A stretch of 6,038 bases of DNA from Alphaproteobacteria bacterium. Lineage in GTDB: Bacteria; Pseudomonadota; Alphaproteobacteria; GCA-2731375. The DNA is taken from positions 1 to 6,038 of the forward strand of contig JASLMY010000272.1 of the NCBI GenBank assembly GCA_030746295.1, written 5' to 3'. A program made the position numbers and the translations under genes. The notes beneath the pieces were generated by a model, which worked only from the letters and a program-made list of their open reading frames with translations, did not search any database and had not been told where the DNA came from. This document shows, in pieces, positions 5,982-6,038 of the stretch; within the stretch, counting starts at the first letter, position 1; each line of letters begins with the position of its first letter.

Positions 5982-6038
5982 CTAGTGGATCGACTCTAAC
6001 ATTTGGTTCCCTCGCCTGACCTTTTCGATGATGGCATC
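5982..6038 (-). CDS. C-terminal end of a gene entering from the right edge (possibly a transposase)
   Basis: Reading inward from the window edge on the minus strand gives 18 sense codons, DAIIEKVRRGNQMLESIH, then TAG at 5984-5982. The composition (alternating charged and aliphatic residues, helix-like) looks like genuine coding sequence rather than noise. The pattern recalls the C-terminal tails of IS630-type transposases, but 18 residues are far too few to assign a family. The remaining 72 bases to the next gene (5910-5981) hold its ribosome site and no promoter I can support. If a mobile element ends here, its terminus would lie in that gap. Confidence 0.3.
   Translation of the reverse strand, partial: DAIIEKVRRGNQMLESIH

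Noticed and set aside
5980..5995. ACTAGTGGATC resembling a cloning-vector polylinker
   Set aside because: The match stops after about 11 bases and neighbouring bases do not continue into any polylinker. It overlaps a plausible natural stop codon, so chance is more likely than vector carry-over.

Overview
This is a GC-rich window, probably chromosomal DNA from an alphaproteobacterium or a similar high-GC proteobacterium. That is inferred from composition, GGAGG-type ribosome sites, GTG/ATG starts and the protein families present; no ribosomal RNA or other taxonomic marker is visible.

Left block (1-3542, minus strand). Reading right to left, a compact operon-like run begins with a uronate-dehydrogenase-like NAD-dependent sugar-acid oxidoreductase (3542-2760). 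Five bases later comes an amidohydrolase of the 2-pyrone-4,6-dicarboxylate lactonase / D-galactarolactone isomerase type (2754-2238). Thirteen bases after that starts the large molybdenum-cofactor subunit of a xanthine dehydrogenase / CoxL-like hydroxylase (2224 to beyond base 1). The amidohydrolase is broken. Its N-terminal ~127 codons and C-terminal ~46 codons are both recognisable, but about 100 codons of the middle of the barrel are missing and the two ends lie in different frames. A long open frame on the plus strand opposite the molybdenum subunit is only its antisense shadow.

Middle block (3543-4987). A 130-base divergent intergenic region holds candidate back-to-back promoters and an imperfect inverted repeat. 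Two plus-strand genes follow: a 157-residue protein of the L-2-amino-thiazoline-4-carboxylate (ATC) hydrolase family, and a 257-residue class I SAM-dependent methyltransferase. A hairpin lies in the 67 bases between them.

Right block (5059-6038, minus strand). Two tightly spaced unrecognised genes encode a 102-residue exported protein with a twin-arginine-like leader (5909-5601) and a 178-residue protein with about four membrane segments (5595-5059). The end of the first gene and the start of the second are much richer in A+T than the rest. At the extreme right edge the last 18 codons of another minus-strand frame are visible, possibly a transposase C-terminus.

Functionally, the left operon looks like a catabolic module for sugar acids/lactones with a molybdenum hydroxylase added, in which the lactone-processing step appears to have been lost or misassembled. 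I found no RNA gene, CRISPR array or complete mobile element, and no defence-type system. The best lead is the deletion in the amidohydrolase; the second is the uncharacterised exported/membrane gene pair.
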